Assembly (NCBI RefSeq): GCF_030866825.1
Contig: NZ_CP133020.1
Location: 4,676,678-4,740,677 of the forward strand
Source: Rathayibacter sp. SW19
Lineage (GTDB): Bacteria > Actinomycetota > Actinomycetes > Actinomycetales > Microbacteriaceae
Length of the DNA: 64,000 nt
Reading direction: 5' to 3'
Position 1 is the stretch's first letter; every line of letters starts with the position of its first letter. The translations under genes and the position numbers were made by a program. The notes under the pieces are model-generated. The model saw only the letters and a list, made by a program, of their open reading frames with translations. It made no database searches and was not told the DNA's origin. Below are positions 33,412-44,300 of this stretch, in pieces.

Positions 33412-33549
33412 CACCCCACGCCGGGTTACGTGTCGCACGATCAGTGGGTTCAGTTCACGGCCCGGAAGAAACGTCCTGCGATCGCCAACGCCGCGATCGC
33501 CCGCCAGCTGGCCGGCTGGTGCTGGTCGCTGGCCGTGATGGACGGGTAA
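33412..33549 (+). pseudogene. IS110-type transposase C-terminal remnant
   Basis: The plus strand encodes KKRPAIANAAIARQLAGWCW followed by SLAVMDG and a stop. This resembles the C-terminal end of IS110/IS116/IS902-family transposases (the ..AIARELAGWCWxLA motif). Only about 45 codons remain. It abuts the truncated toxin-tip gene on the other strand. Confidence 0.6.
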
Positions 33550-33915
33550 CCCCTTCAAGACCGCCGTGCGCCGCGACCGCACGTGCCGGCGAACATGTGG
33601 AGTGACCCGCTTTCCAGCAATGAGCAACACGGCCGACAGGTCATGCGACGCCCGATTTTAGACCTGCGGCACCTCTCCAGCCGAACACCTCGCCCTGCGG
33701 TAGCCAACCCGCGCATATCAGCCTGACCATGCGTCGATAAGACATGCTCGACACACCTGGCCGTGGCGCACAGCCCCAGCAGCACCCGAGATTCAGTCTC
33801 AGGGTTTGTGCTGGCCAGGGCAAGAGAAAAGCACTCTTGCCCTGGCCAGCACAAACCCAACGGCCATCAACTACGGGCGCAGCTTCAGAATGCCCACTTG
33901 ACAAAAACCCCCACA
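33550..33915. other. Debris region with a 25-bp perfect hairpin
   Basis: No gene is supported. The main feature is the inverted repeat at 33802-33858. Confidence 0.5.
33802..33858. repeat. Perfect 25-bp inverted repeat with 7-base loop
   Basis: Arms 33802-33826 and 33834-33858 are exact reverse complements. The arms begin GGGTTTGTGCTGGCCAGGG. A stem this long without mismatch may be a bidirectional terminator or a recent mobile or hairpin element. Confidence 0.75.
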
Positions 33916-34260
33916 TATCAGCTGGCCGCGGCTCAGCATCTCGCCCGAGTTGCCGTTTGGCAGTCCGAGCTCACCACGCACGTTTTCCATCTCAAGGGGA
34001 TTCTCTGAATACGCGCCCGACAGGGAGTACGAGGACACCTGACCGATCGGCGTGAAACTCGTCCCCGACAAGACCGCGCTCGACCCCCTGATCGCCGACA
34101 GGTTCCCGTTGATGTCATACGCGAACCGCAACGTCTCCGCCGGCAGGCAACCGGCCGCCGGATCCATTTAGAACGACGCAGTCTCATCCTGAGCGTTGTA
34201 ACGAGTCGACGCACCCGACTCCGGGTCTGACCAGTGGATGCAGCCCTTTGGGTAGTCCTG
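33916..34260 (-). pseudogene. RHS-like fragments
   Basis: The minus strand encodes LRFAYDINGNLSAIRGSSAV followed by SGTSFTPIGQVSSYSLSG, RHS/YD-repeat text from a core different from the intact ones. Upstream, after an in-frame stop, is YPKGCIHWSDPESGA, which resembles an LGFP-like cell-wall repeat. Both are decayed. Confidence 0.5.
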
Positions 34261-34274
34261 CACGAACCGGCGAT

Positions 34275-35438
34275 TCACGCAGCCTTCCCCTGAGCCAACG
34301 AGCCACGCCGCGCCGGCAGGTGGCGCCAAACGTGCATCTCCCACAAGAGGACCACGACATCAATTGTGGCGACGATCCCGCCGATCAGCCACGGGCTACC
34401 AACAATCAAATCCGAGACCACCCCAACACAGATAACCGCAGCCACACTGCCGCCAACCGCCGCACCAACCCATTCTGCTGCCCGCAACCGAGGAAACACG
34501 GCCATCCCCCCCATACGCAAAAGCATCGCCGACACCCCAACGATTCCACCGCCAACAGCACCAATGCCAACCCCCGCGACGCCCAAAAGTACCAGAATCA
34601 GCACCAGCGGGCCATTGCCGCTCGAACCAGAAGGAAACCCCAGCATCAGCCCCTGCACGACACCGATCACCGCGCCCTGTACCGCGCCCAACAACACCGA
34701 TACCAGAACGATCGTTCCCGACACACCGCCCACACGCCACCAACGATGACGATACGCACTCGGTCGCTTCCCGTTCGGAGTGACCCCGACACCACCAACC
34801 ACGCCCGACTGAAGTGTCCCGGCCGCGCTCTGAGGCCGAGCCGGATTCGCGGACAGTGGGGCAGCCTTCTGCGCGACCAAACCCCCAAGCCAGTCCACAC
34901 CATCCTGATCAGCTGCAGAATCGCCACGCGCAGTGGCACCATCAACCCGCGCCATCAAGTCCGATACGCGGGCTGACTCTGCCGTGCGGCTCCGGAGCGT
35001 GCGTCCGGGTGGTAGAAAGTAGAACAGCGCAACCGAACCGACTATGACTATCCCAAAATCTACGACAGTCAGAAGCATCCGAGCGGGATCGAAAACGAAC
35101 CCGAAAGTCCACCACCACAGCATTACCGCGACAAAACACCCTGTCCCGAACGTTGCTGAGATGATCCGCGTCAGAACGTTATTGCGAGTCCACCGTGAAC
35201 CAAACAGCCGGTTGAACACGTACGTCGCAAAACCGACCAATATGCCAGCGACAAACCCCGCAGGTATATAGACAAATACCCAGCCAGCCCAAAATAATGA
35301 AACTGGCAACGTGCGCAACCATGACTCAGCCGCAGACTCACCGAACGGGAACGCGAAGACGATCACACCAAGCAGCCCGCACCACCACACTGCCTGATGG
35401 GAGACCCGCCCACCTGCACCGCCGCCCATATTGCTCAC
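34275..35438 (-). CDS. Candidate immunity protein 2, polytopic membrane protein
   Basis: 387 residues with about four hydrophobic segments in the first 140, a polar middle (roughly 145-230, Ala/Ser/Arg-rich) and five more Gly/Val-rich segments near the C-terminus. No family was recognised. It starts (GTG) two bases after the stop of the orphan RHS gene, so it is co-transcribed and probably coupled. Position directly behind a toxin tip makes it the candidate immunity protein; a membrane location would fit a toxin acting at or through the membrane. Confidence 0.55.
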   Translation of the reverse strand: MSNMGGGAGGRVSHQAVWWCGLLGVIVFAFPFGESAAESWLRTLPVSLFWAGWVFVYIPAGFVAGILVGFATYVFNRLFGSRWTRNNVLTRIISATFGTGCFVAVMLWWWTFGFVFDPARMLLTVVDFGIVIVGSVALFYFLPPGRTLRSRTAESARVSDLMARVDGATARGDSAADQDGVDWLGGLVAQKAAPLSANPARPQSAAGTLQSGVVGGVGVTPNGKRPSAYRHRWWRVGGVSGTIVLVSVLLGAVQGAVIGVVQGLMLGFPSGSSGNGPLVLILVLLGVAGVGIGAVGGGIVGVSAMLLRMGGMAVFPRLRAAEWVGAAVGGSVAAVICVGVVSDLIVGSPWLIGGIVATIDVVVLLWEMHVWRHLPARRGSLAQGKAA

Positions 35439-35440
35439 TA

Positions 35441-38011
35441 TTAGTCCATCCGTGCAGATGCATCGCTAGGTGGCTGCTGCAACGTCGGGGCAATGATCAC
35501 ATTCTCGACAGCACGGGAGTACACCCACCAAAAACCATAGGTGCCAGCACCATATACCGAATTCGGAACGATACCTCCGAGTGCTTCCTGGTATCGTGCG
35601 CTGACGTGCAGGAACGCATGCCCGCCACGGCCCTGTGTGAACGAGAACGTCACGACACCGGGATACTCCGGGTGCCCAGGCTCGGCCTCGATCGAGTAAC
35701 CATCCTCACCAATATCGATCACCTCAATGTTGCCCTTCGCCGACCCGAGTTCAGTCCAAATGTGCTGGCCGACATTGTCCAGCTTCAAGCGCGGCGAGTT
35801 GACGGCATTCTGCGCAGGCGGAAATACCTCACCGAACTTATCGCGCACGTTGCTGAACAGCTGCTTCGGTTTCATCCCGGTCCTGCCGAGATCATAAGAA
35901 TGGTCATACCCCATGTTGTACGAAGACCGGGCGGCAGCAACCACATACCGCCCGTAATCGGAACTCGAGTTCCCCGCCGCACTCGGGGCCGTTCCCGCCT
36001 CGGCTGCCGCATAATCGGCGCCGTTCCCGTTGCTGCGTCCAGTGCTGCCCCCCATACAACTGGTGTGGAAGTTCAACGAATCCACATTCGCCTGATAACA
36101 CAACCCCGACGGATCAGCCATCGTGACCGGGTTGTTCCCGGCATACGCATACCCGTTGCTCTGCTGCGGATTCTGTGGCGCCAGGATCGGATCGACAGAC
36201 AGGAACTTCCCCAACGTGCTGTCATACGCCCGCGCACCCAACACGGTCACATTCGCGAACGCATCCGTCACCTGATTCAAAAACCCGTGATCACTGGACC
36301 ACACCGCCGCGGTACCACGCGAGTTGCCGTACGGATCCGTGAACCGGTGCACCACCGCCGAGCCGGTCGGAGCCACCTCCACATCCGCCGACCCGTCCAC
36401 ATCCGTACCCACCCACGTCAACACACTGCCGGACACCCCCGCCGTCGCGGACCGTTCCGCCACCGGGACATCGTTCGCCCCCGCATACGTGCGCACCGCC
36501 GACACCACCGACGAACCCGCCGCCACAGACAACTGCGTGTCCCCCAAGAACAGCGTCGACCCCGACGGATCCGACCGCAACAACAACATCCCCGACGCGT
36601 CATACACATCCTGCTGCGTGCCCGCCCCCGTCGACACCGACGCAAGCCTCCCAGTCGGACCATACGACAGGCTCTGCCCCGGCCGTGAGGTGGTATCCCC
36701 CGCCTGGTCATACCCGTAACCATCCGTCCCCGACGACCCGCCCGTGCGAGTCACCTGCTGCACCGCATGCGGATGCGCCCCACCCGCCACCGGATACGTA
36801 TACGCCGCCCGCGAAACCACACCGGCCGGGGTTGTTATGGTCTCGTTGGTGCGGTTGCCGGTTCCCGGATCCACCGTGAACGCTTCCCAATACGGGGCAG
36901 GACCCCCCAAACCGGATGCGGCCGGCGCGACCGTGCAATCACCCGCACCCGGCGTCCACGCCGCCGTCAAATCATGCACATAGTCATACCCGAAACACTG
37001 CGTATCCGAACCCGTGGCCCCACCCACACCAACCGTGCCCGACGTCACCGCCTTCGTCACATCCCCCGCGTTATCCCTCGTGTACTGCCGGTCCGCCTGC
37101 ACCGTGTACACGCCCGCGGTCAAAGTGCCGTCCTTGATCTCGGTGACCGCACCAGTCGCATTGTCATACCCATACGTCGAATACAACGCATTCGTCCCCG
37201 GACGAGACAACTGACCCACCTGACCAATCGCCGTATACGTCGTCTGCAAATACCCACTCAACCCAAACAGGGTGCCCAACCGGCCAAAACCGTCATACCC
37301 ATACCGCAACCGCTCCGACGGCAGGCCACCCTCCGCCGGATACACCGTCGAGGCCGGTGCACCATCCGAGTAGTAGTACAAGTTCGTCGTATAACTGGTG
37401 CCACCGAACGCCGGCGCACCCACCGGAATACTCACCGTCGTGGCCGTCGGATTGTAGTTGTCGTCGTACCCGCCGACCGACGATGTATACGCCAACCCGG
37501 GATGACCGGCAGTGGAACCCTGATAACTGGTCGAAGACGTCAACTGACCCTTGGCCAGGCTGTCGAAGGTCCACGACGCCAGTTCGCTGCCCGTGCTGCC
37601 GGTCGAGCCCGCGTATTCGGCAGTCTTCCGGTTCAACGCGTCATAACTGTAGGCCAGGGTGACCCCGCGAGCGTCGGTGCTGGTCAGCTGATTGCCGGCG
37701 TCGTCGAACGTGCTCGTCGTGGTGCCGGTATCCGGATCGGTCGCGGACACCTGATGGCCGAGCACATCGAAGCTGTTGGTGAACGATGTGCGGCCTGCCG
37801 CATCGTAGGCGGTATCCGTGACGACCGTGCCACCACCGCTGGCGCCGGCCTGGGTTTGCACCGGCCGGCCAAGGCCGTCGTACAGTGTGTAGCTGGTGAC
37901 CGTGATGCCGGCAACGATCTCCGACGTCGACACCGCCGTCGCCGACGGTGCCCCATCCGAGTGACCTGACCGATCCGAGGCCAACGCCGTCAGTACTGAC
38001 CTGACGACCAT
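35441..38011 (-). CDS. Orphan RHS core with toxin tip 2
   Basis: 856 residues without signal peptide. Residues 1-80 are a shortened, diverged RHS stretch (SYTLYDGLGRPVQTQAGASG). Residues 80-640 are the RHS/YD core, encoded by DNA that appears identical to 39492-41173 of the large RHS gene and ends in the canonical NPVTMADPSGLCYQ. Residues 641-856 are unique: a Ser/Gly-rich linker and a domain with LFSNVRDKFGEVFPPAQNAV, then VVTFSFTQGRGGHAFLHVSA and TYGFWWVYSRAVENVI, presumably a toxin of unknown activity. Without export signal it is more likely a silent cassette than a secreted protein. It overlaps the preceding immunity gene by 22 bp. Confidence 0.8.
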   Translation of the reverse strand: MVVRSVLTALASDRSGHSDGAPSATAVSTSEIVAGITVTSYTLYDGLGRPVQTQAGASGGGTVVTDTAYDAAGRTSFTNSFDVLGHQVSATDPDTGTTTSTFDDAGNQLTSTDARGVTLAYSYDALNRKTAEYAGSTGSTGSELASWTFDSLAKGQLTSSTSYQGSTAGHPGLAYTSSVGGYDDNYNPTATTVSIPVGAPAFGGTSYTTNLYYYSDGAPASTVYPAEGGLPSERLRYGYDGFGRLGTLFGLSGYLQTTYTAIGQVGQLSRPGTNALYSTYGYDNATGAVTEIKDGTLTAGVYTVQADRQYTRDNAGDVTKAVTSGTVGVGGATGSDTQCFGYDYVHDLTAAWTPGAGDCTVAPAASGLGGPAPYWEAFTVDPGTGNRTNETITTPAGVVSRAAYTYPVAGGAHPHAVQQVTRTGGSSGTDGYGYDQAGDTTSRPGQSLSYGPTGRLASVSTGAGTQQDVYDASGMLLLRSDPSGSTLFLGDTQLSVAAGSSVVSAVRTYAGANDVPVAERSATAGVSGSVLTWVGTDVDGSADVEVAPTGSAVVHRFTDPYGNSRGTAAVWSSDHGFLNQVTDAFANVTVLGARAYDSTLGKFLSVDPILAPQNPQQSNGYAYAGNNPVTMADPSGLCYQANVDSLNFHTSCMGGSTGRSNGNGADYAAAEAGTAPSAAGNSSSDYGRYVVAAARSSYNMGYDHSYDLGRTGMKPKQLFSNVRDKFGEVFPPAQNAVNSPRLKLDNVGQHIWTELGSAKGNIEVIDIGEDGYSIEAEPGHPEYPGVVTFSFTQGRGGHAFLHVSARYQEALGGIVPNSVYGAGTYGFWWVYSRAVENVIIAPTLQQPPSDASARMD
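36092..37773. repeat. 1.68-kb direct repeat, copy 1 (RHS core)
   Basis: Matches 39492-41173 at a constant offset of 3400 bp. All translated segments I compared are identical. It ends on one side exactly at codon CYQ of the DPSGLCYQ core/toxin junction. Confidence 0.9.
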
Positions 38012-38343
38012 GAAACCTCCAGCACCAGCAGTCGATCTAATTGGCCGAGATATGCTATTCCGTTCGCATTCACTTGTTGCTGAGCGCGCTGCTCGTGCAC
38101 GTGCACATAAAACGCGTCGACTTCGTCGTCATACGCCCAGCGCAATGCTACTGGCGTCCGGTCTGGCAGTAGCACTGTGGATAGTTGCCGGGTAAAGTCC
38201 AAGATCTCAATTCCCACAACATCGTTGAAATCCGTCAGATCGACCACTGCCGAGAACCGTCGTCGCTTAAGCGCAACACCGGAACTTAGGGAGATCACGC
38301 ATCGTGATAAATCAACTAGATCACGCCCACTGGGATCTACCAT
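37990..38343 (-). CDS. Candidate immunity protein 1 (DUF2283-like)
   Basis: A 117-residue protein with two partly repeated units: RRFSAVVDLTDFNDVVGIEILDF and LRWAYDDEVDAFYVHVHEQR...DRLLVLEVSW. The second has the YDxExDAxY...EV pattern of DUF2283 domains, a family found near polymorphic toxins. Its ATG lies inside the last codons of the RHS gene (7-bp overlap), so it is translated right after toxin 1, as expected for its immunity protein. Its own 3' end overlaps the orphan RHS start. Confidence 0.6.
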   Translation of the reverse strand: MVDPSGRDLVDLSRCVISLSSGVALKRRRFSAVVDLTDFNDVVGIEILDFTRQLSTVLLPDRTPVALRWAYDDEVDAFYVHVHEQRAQQQVNANGIAYLGQLDRLLVLEVSWSSGQY

Positions 38344-41300
38344 GCTCCCCCACCCTTGTGCGCACTGATAACCTTCCCCGTTGTTTTGCTCAGAACCACT
38401 GTCACGTTGTTGATCTTGTCAAAGTAGATCGAACGATCAGGAAGATCGCCCATGAGCGAGCCGTGGTCGATCACCTCATCCACGACACTTCCAGGAAGGT
38501 TTCGCTCGGGCCCGGTATCGTTCAGATAGTGCGCCGAATATGGCCGACCGCGCGGCGTCGAATATCCTTCGCCTGATGATGCCGGGCAGTTGTGGACGAG
38601 GACAGCCGTTTCGGCCGCAGTGACGTAGAAGTCGTGGTCGGTGGCGACGGTCAGGTCCCACATGTTCCCCGCACCGGGCACAACTTCTGTCTTCGCGACG
38701 CTCGCAACTACGCCGCTGTCGGTGCGCAACACGGCGCCGGGGCGGAGATGGTCCGCTTCGGTCCAGGCTTTGGCGGTGGCATCCCAGAACAAGTGATGCT
38801 GTGTGGCATGGATCACGGAACTCACGCCTGCCGCGCTGACGGTCACGTCCATCAGGTCGGTGTCGTGATTCACCCACACCTTCTGCACCGGTTCCGCACG
38901 CGTCTTGCCGGTGACCGGGTCCGTCGCGAGCACTTTCTGCCCAACCCGCACGCCGGACACGGTCACCGTCGACCCGTCGGCCAACACCACGCCGGTGTCC
39001 GGCGCGAACGACTCCCCACCACAACCGATCTGTGCCTCGCGATCGGCCGCCTGCGCATCGACCTCCGCCTGCACTTCCTGGCTGTCCTCCGCAATAACCG
39101 AATCCGCACTCGCGAGCTGGTCGGTGGCAGATTCGGTCGAAGGCAGGCACACGCCGTCCAGATCCGGAACCATGTCGCACAACTCCACGGCGGTCGCCCA
39201 CACGCTCAACCCCAAGACAATTGCATCCTGCACGTCTATCTGCCCTTGCAACGCATCAGCGCGCGGCGACAACGGTTCAGGAACCGGATTCGGCCGCGGC
39301 GACGGTGTCGGCCCCGGCGCTGACGCCGTCACCGCAGACCGATTCCCGGCGGCGGGTGGCCGCCAATCGCTGCTGGTGACACCACCACTGGCGTGTGCAC
39401 CACCCAGGCCCGCGGTCGCCGCCCCGTTCCCGGCCGGGTTCCCCGACGAACCGACACACCCGGTGTTGTGATTCAACACATCACCACTGAGCTGATAACA
39501 CAACCCCGACGGATCAGCCATCGTGACCGGGTTGTTCCCGGCATACGCATACCCGTTGCTCTGCTGCGGATTCTGTGGCGCCAGGATCGGATCGACAGAC
39601 AGGAACTTCCCCAACGTGCTGTCATACGCCCGCGCACCCAACACGGTCACATTCGCGAACGCATCCGTCACCTGATTCAAAAACCCGTGATCACTGGACC
39701 ACACCGCCGCGGTACCACGCGAGTTGCCGTACGGATCCGTGAACCGGTGCACCACCGCCGAGCCGGTCGGAGCCACCTCCACATCCGCCGACCCGTCCAC
39801 ATCCGTACCCACCCACGTCAACACACTGCCGGACACCCCCGCCGTCGCGGACCGTTCCGCCACCGGGACATCGTTCGCCCCCGCATACGTGCGCACCGCC
39901 GACACCACCGACGAACCCGCCGCCACAGACAACTGCGTGTCCCCCAAGAACAGCGTCGACCCCGACGGATCCGACCGCAACAACAACATCCCCGACGCGT
40001 CATACACATCCTGCTGCGTGCCCGCCCCCGTCGACACCGACGCAAGCCTCCCAGTCGGACCATACGACAGGCTCTGCCCCGGCCGTGAGGTGGTATCCCC
40101 CGCCTGGTCATACCCGTAACCATCCGTCCCCGACGACCCGCCCGTGCGAGTCACCTGCTGCACCGCATGCGGATGCGCCCCACCCGCCACCGGATACGTA
40201 TACGCCGCCCGCGAAACCACACCGGCCGGGGTTGTTATGGTCTCGTTGGTGCGGTTGCCGGTTCCCGGATCCACCGTGAACGCTTCCCAATACGGGGCAG
40301 GACCCCCCAAACCGGATGCGGCCGGCGCGACCGTGCAATCACCCGCACCCGGCGTCCACGCCGCCGTCAAATCATGCACATAGTCATACCCGAAACACTG
40401 CGTATCCGAACCCGTGGCCCCACCCACACCAACCGTGCCCGACGTCACCGCCTTCGTCACATCCCCCGCGTTATCCCTCGTGTACTGCCGGTCCGCCTGC
40501 ACCGTGTACACGCCCGCGGTCAAAGTGCCGTCCTTGATCTCGGTGACCGCACCAGTCGCATTGTCATACCCATACGTCGAATACAACGCATTCGTCCCCG
40601 GACGAGACAACTGACCCACCTGACCAATCGCCGTATACGTCGTCTGCAAATACCCACTCAACCCAAACAGGGTGCCCAACCGGCCAAAACCGTCATACCC
40701 ATACCGCAACCGCTCCGACGGCAGGCCACCCTCCGCCGGATACACCGTCGAGGCCGGTGCACCATCCGAGTAGTAGTACAAGTTCGTCGTATAACTGGTG
40801 CCACCGAACGCCGGCGCACCCACCGGAATACTCACCGTCGTGGCCGTCGGATTGTAGTTGTCGTCGTACCCGCCGACCGACGATGTATACGCCAACCCGG
40901 GATGACCGGCAGTGGAACCCTGATAACTGGTCGAAGACGTCAACTGACCCTTGGCCAGGCTGTCGAAGGTCCACGACGCCAGTTCGCTGCCCGTGCTGCC
41001 GGTCGAGCCCGCGTATTCGGCAGTCTTCCGGTTCAACGCGTCATAACTGTAGGCCAGGGTGACCCCGCGAGCGTCGGTGCTGGTCAGCTGATTGCCGGCG
41101 TCGTCGAACGTGCTCGTCGTGGTGCCGGTATCCGGATCGGTCGCGGACACCTGATGGCCGAGCACATCGAAGCCCCACGACCACCGGTTGCCGACCGGGT
41201 CGACCATGCCCGTCATGCTGCCCTGCGGGTCATAACTGTAAGTCGTGGCCTCCTGCGTCGCCGCCGGATTCGGCGCCGCCGCCAGGTACTGGATCAGCTT

Positions 41301-44300
41301 CGCCTGCTGTCCGAGCGAGTTCGTGTAGCTGGTCGTCGGGGTGCCACCAGCAGGCGGCGTGGTATCCGTGCGATCCGCGCCCGGATACGCGTACGTGGTC
41401 CGGTACCGTTCGGTCGCGTACGAGGACAGGATCGTGGCCGTGGTGCGCCCGGCACCATCGTAGGCGGTCGTCGTCACCGACGGGAGCTGCTGCGGGTTCG
41501 CTGGCACGAACAACACCGCCGACGGGTTCACCGAAGTCGTCCAGTACGCATTGTCAGTGGAGGATGTGCGGCCTGCCGCATCGTAGGCGGTGTCTGTCAC
41601 GACTGTGCCGCCGCCCTCGGCACCGGCTTGTGTTTGCACCGGCCGACCCAGCCCGTCATACAGGGTGTAACTGGTCACGGTATTGCCGGCGACGATCTTC
41701 GACGTTGACACCGCTGTCGCGGCCGTGCGCGACTCGGTGTAGCTGTAACCGATCGAAGGGGAGTTCGGGTAGGTCGCCTGCGGTTGACTGGGCAACCACA
41801 CCCCGGTGCGCCGACCCAATGGGTCATACGCGGCGGTGGTGACCTTGCCGTTCTGATCGGTCGCTTTGACGGGAACACCACGCGCAGGGTTGTAGACGGT
41901 GCTTGTCGTCCAGTTGAACGGGCTGGTGTTGGTGACTGTTTCACCGGTCATGGGCCCGCCTGATGCTGGCGTGTATGCCGTCGTCGTGGTGTGGCCGAGC
42001 ACGTCGGTGACGGTCGTGGGCCGGCCGAGAGCATCGTAGGCGGTTTGCGCGGAGGTCACGAAGTGTGCGCTGGCGGCTGTGGTTCCGGTGTAGGAGTCGG
42101 CCACCTGCACGGTCGTCGGATCGCCTCGCACGACCGTCGCACCCCAGGCGAGCCCGTCATAGCTGGTCCGGGTGTCGGATATCGCCTGGCCTGGATAGGT
42201 GGCAGAGGCGAGGTTGGCACAGTCAACGCCGACGACCGCGGTCTCTTTCGGGAACCCTAAGATCCAGTGCGTGGTGTCGGCCGTTGCGTAGCTCGTCGTC
42301 GTGCAGGTGGTTCCCGCGTCCGAGGTGATCGCATCGACCGTGGTCGGCAACCCGTAAACGGAATCGTAGGTGGTCTTCGTCTCTGTGCTGCGGGTGCCGC
42401 CGGTGGAGACAGGAACTGAGGTCGTCACGTCGGCGTCGTTGACCATCCGTGCGGTGCCGACGCCGTCGTTGGCGGTGATTGCGGATGCCCACGGAGTGGT
42501 CACCGTGTCGGATACCACTGCGCCGGCCACGCCGTTGAGCGTCTTCACCTCACGGGTGCGTCCGGCGAACCAGAGCGAGTCGGCCACCCCGGGCCATCCG
42601 GTCACGGACACCGACTTCGTCCCACCGGCAGTGCTGGCGCGATCACCATCCATGCCTTGGTAGAAGGTGTAATCGGTGGTCTGCTGCGCGGCCGGCGTGT
42701 TGTGGTCGCCGACCCGGATTTCGATCGTGTTGTACCCCGCGAACACAGACCAGGTGCGCTGCTTGTCCGGTGTCAGCGGCGAGGTGTCGTACCGCCAGGC
42801 CGGAGTGCCGGTGTAGACGTAGTCGGTCTCCTGAGCGGCATCGTTGCCTCCGCCGGTCGCCGGGTTGGCGATGACCGAGGTCACCACGTACTTGTGGAAC
42901 AGGTCTTCCTGTACCGGTTGTGGCGGCGTGACTTGCGGTGACCACCATTGCGGGAAGCAGCGCGACGTGTTCGATTGCGGGTTCGCCTCGATCGCCGGCG
43001 CGCCCGCGACGGTGCACTGCTGAGGCGAGTAGTTCACGGAGATCGCCGCCCCGGTGCTTGTCGTGATCGAGGAGATGCGGTATTTATCCAACGGGGCAAG
43101 CCCGTCGATCGCCCACACCCGGTTCTGCATGGTCAGCCCGGAGAATGTGGTCAACGGCTCAGCCAGCGACGCCGACCCGTCATACCCGGTATGTGAGATC
43201 TGCGTCAGCCACAACGCGGCGTTCGTGCCGTCACCCGGGCTCGGAAACGAATGCCCCAGGCTCCACACATCCACCGGCACATAGGCGCCGCCGGCAAGCA
43301 CCTGGGTCGTGACCGTATCCAGCATGGCGGTCGTCCAGAACGTCGGCGAGAGAAGACCGGCGCACGCACCGGTGGCGCAGTACTGGTCGAACGGGACATC
43401 CGGATAGTTCGTCGGATGCGCGGCCGCCGTCCCCGTGCCGGTGACGGACTCCGTTGTGCAGCCGGCGTGGGTCGCGTCGCTGCACCGCCCATACGGGTCG
43501 TAGCCGAACACCACTTTGTCTGAGGCCGCATTCGATCCGTAGATCGTCGCTGACCTGAGCCCGTAGTCGATGTGATCCAATTGACCGCCGCGAACATAAC
43601 TCGTTACCGTCGTGCCGTTCTTTGAGTAACTGTTCGTCTCTGCGTCGTAATACAAAGCTTCAGCGTTACCGTGCGTATCGACGACGTAGTCGAGATTCCA
43701 GCGCCACGCCTGCGTGCATGCCGAGGCCGCGAAGGTGGCGGCGTGGCACGGCTCACTGGCATCGTTGCCGAAGACGGGAACTGTCCAGGTGGAATTCGTG
43801 ACCGGCTTACCGCTGCTCCAGCCGGGCAGCTCGTTCAGACCGAAATAGTACTGTGTTCCATCCCTGGTGGTCAGCCGCCAGCAATCCGTGTCATAGGTGC
43901 CGTTGGCTGCGCAACCCTGCGCTGTGCCGACAAGGTGCTCGAGCCGGGATCCGTCGTCCTGCGCCAGCTTCCATCCCCCGGTCGTGGCATCCTTGATCAG
44001 TTGACCGGCATGCCCGGCCAGCGAAATCGTGGCGTTGTCGGTTTTCCAACACAAGTCGCCGGAGCTGGCCACAGCCCCACCAGAGCCGTCGTCCTGCGAG
44101 CACGACACGTAGGTGCGTTCGATGAAACCGCCCCCGCCCAGGCTCCAGCCCTCACCGACCACAGACGGCTGATTGTTCGTCGAACCGGTCTCCCCGTCGA
44201 CCGATTGCGAATCGTAACTCAACGCGACCGCGGGTGCGGGTCCAGCCGCAGCGGGAGGAAGCTGGAAAGGGTATTGCCAAGAGAAGTCGCCGGTCTGAGC

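Noticed and set aside
35297..41708. Long plus-strand frames rich in Arg, His and Pro over the RHS genes (463, 400 and 513 codons)
   Set aside because: Antisense shadows of the RHS core; they repeat exactly only because the core DNA is duplicated.
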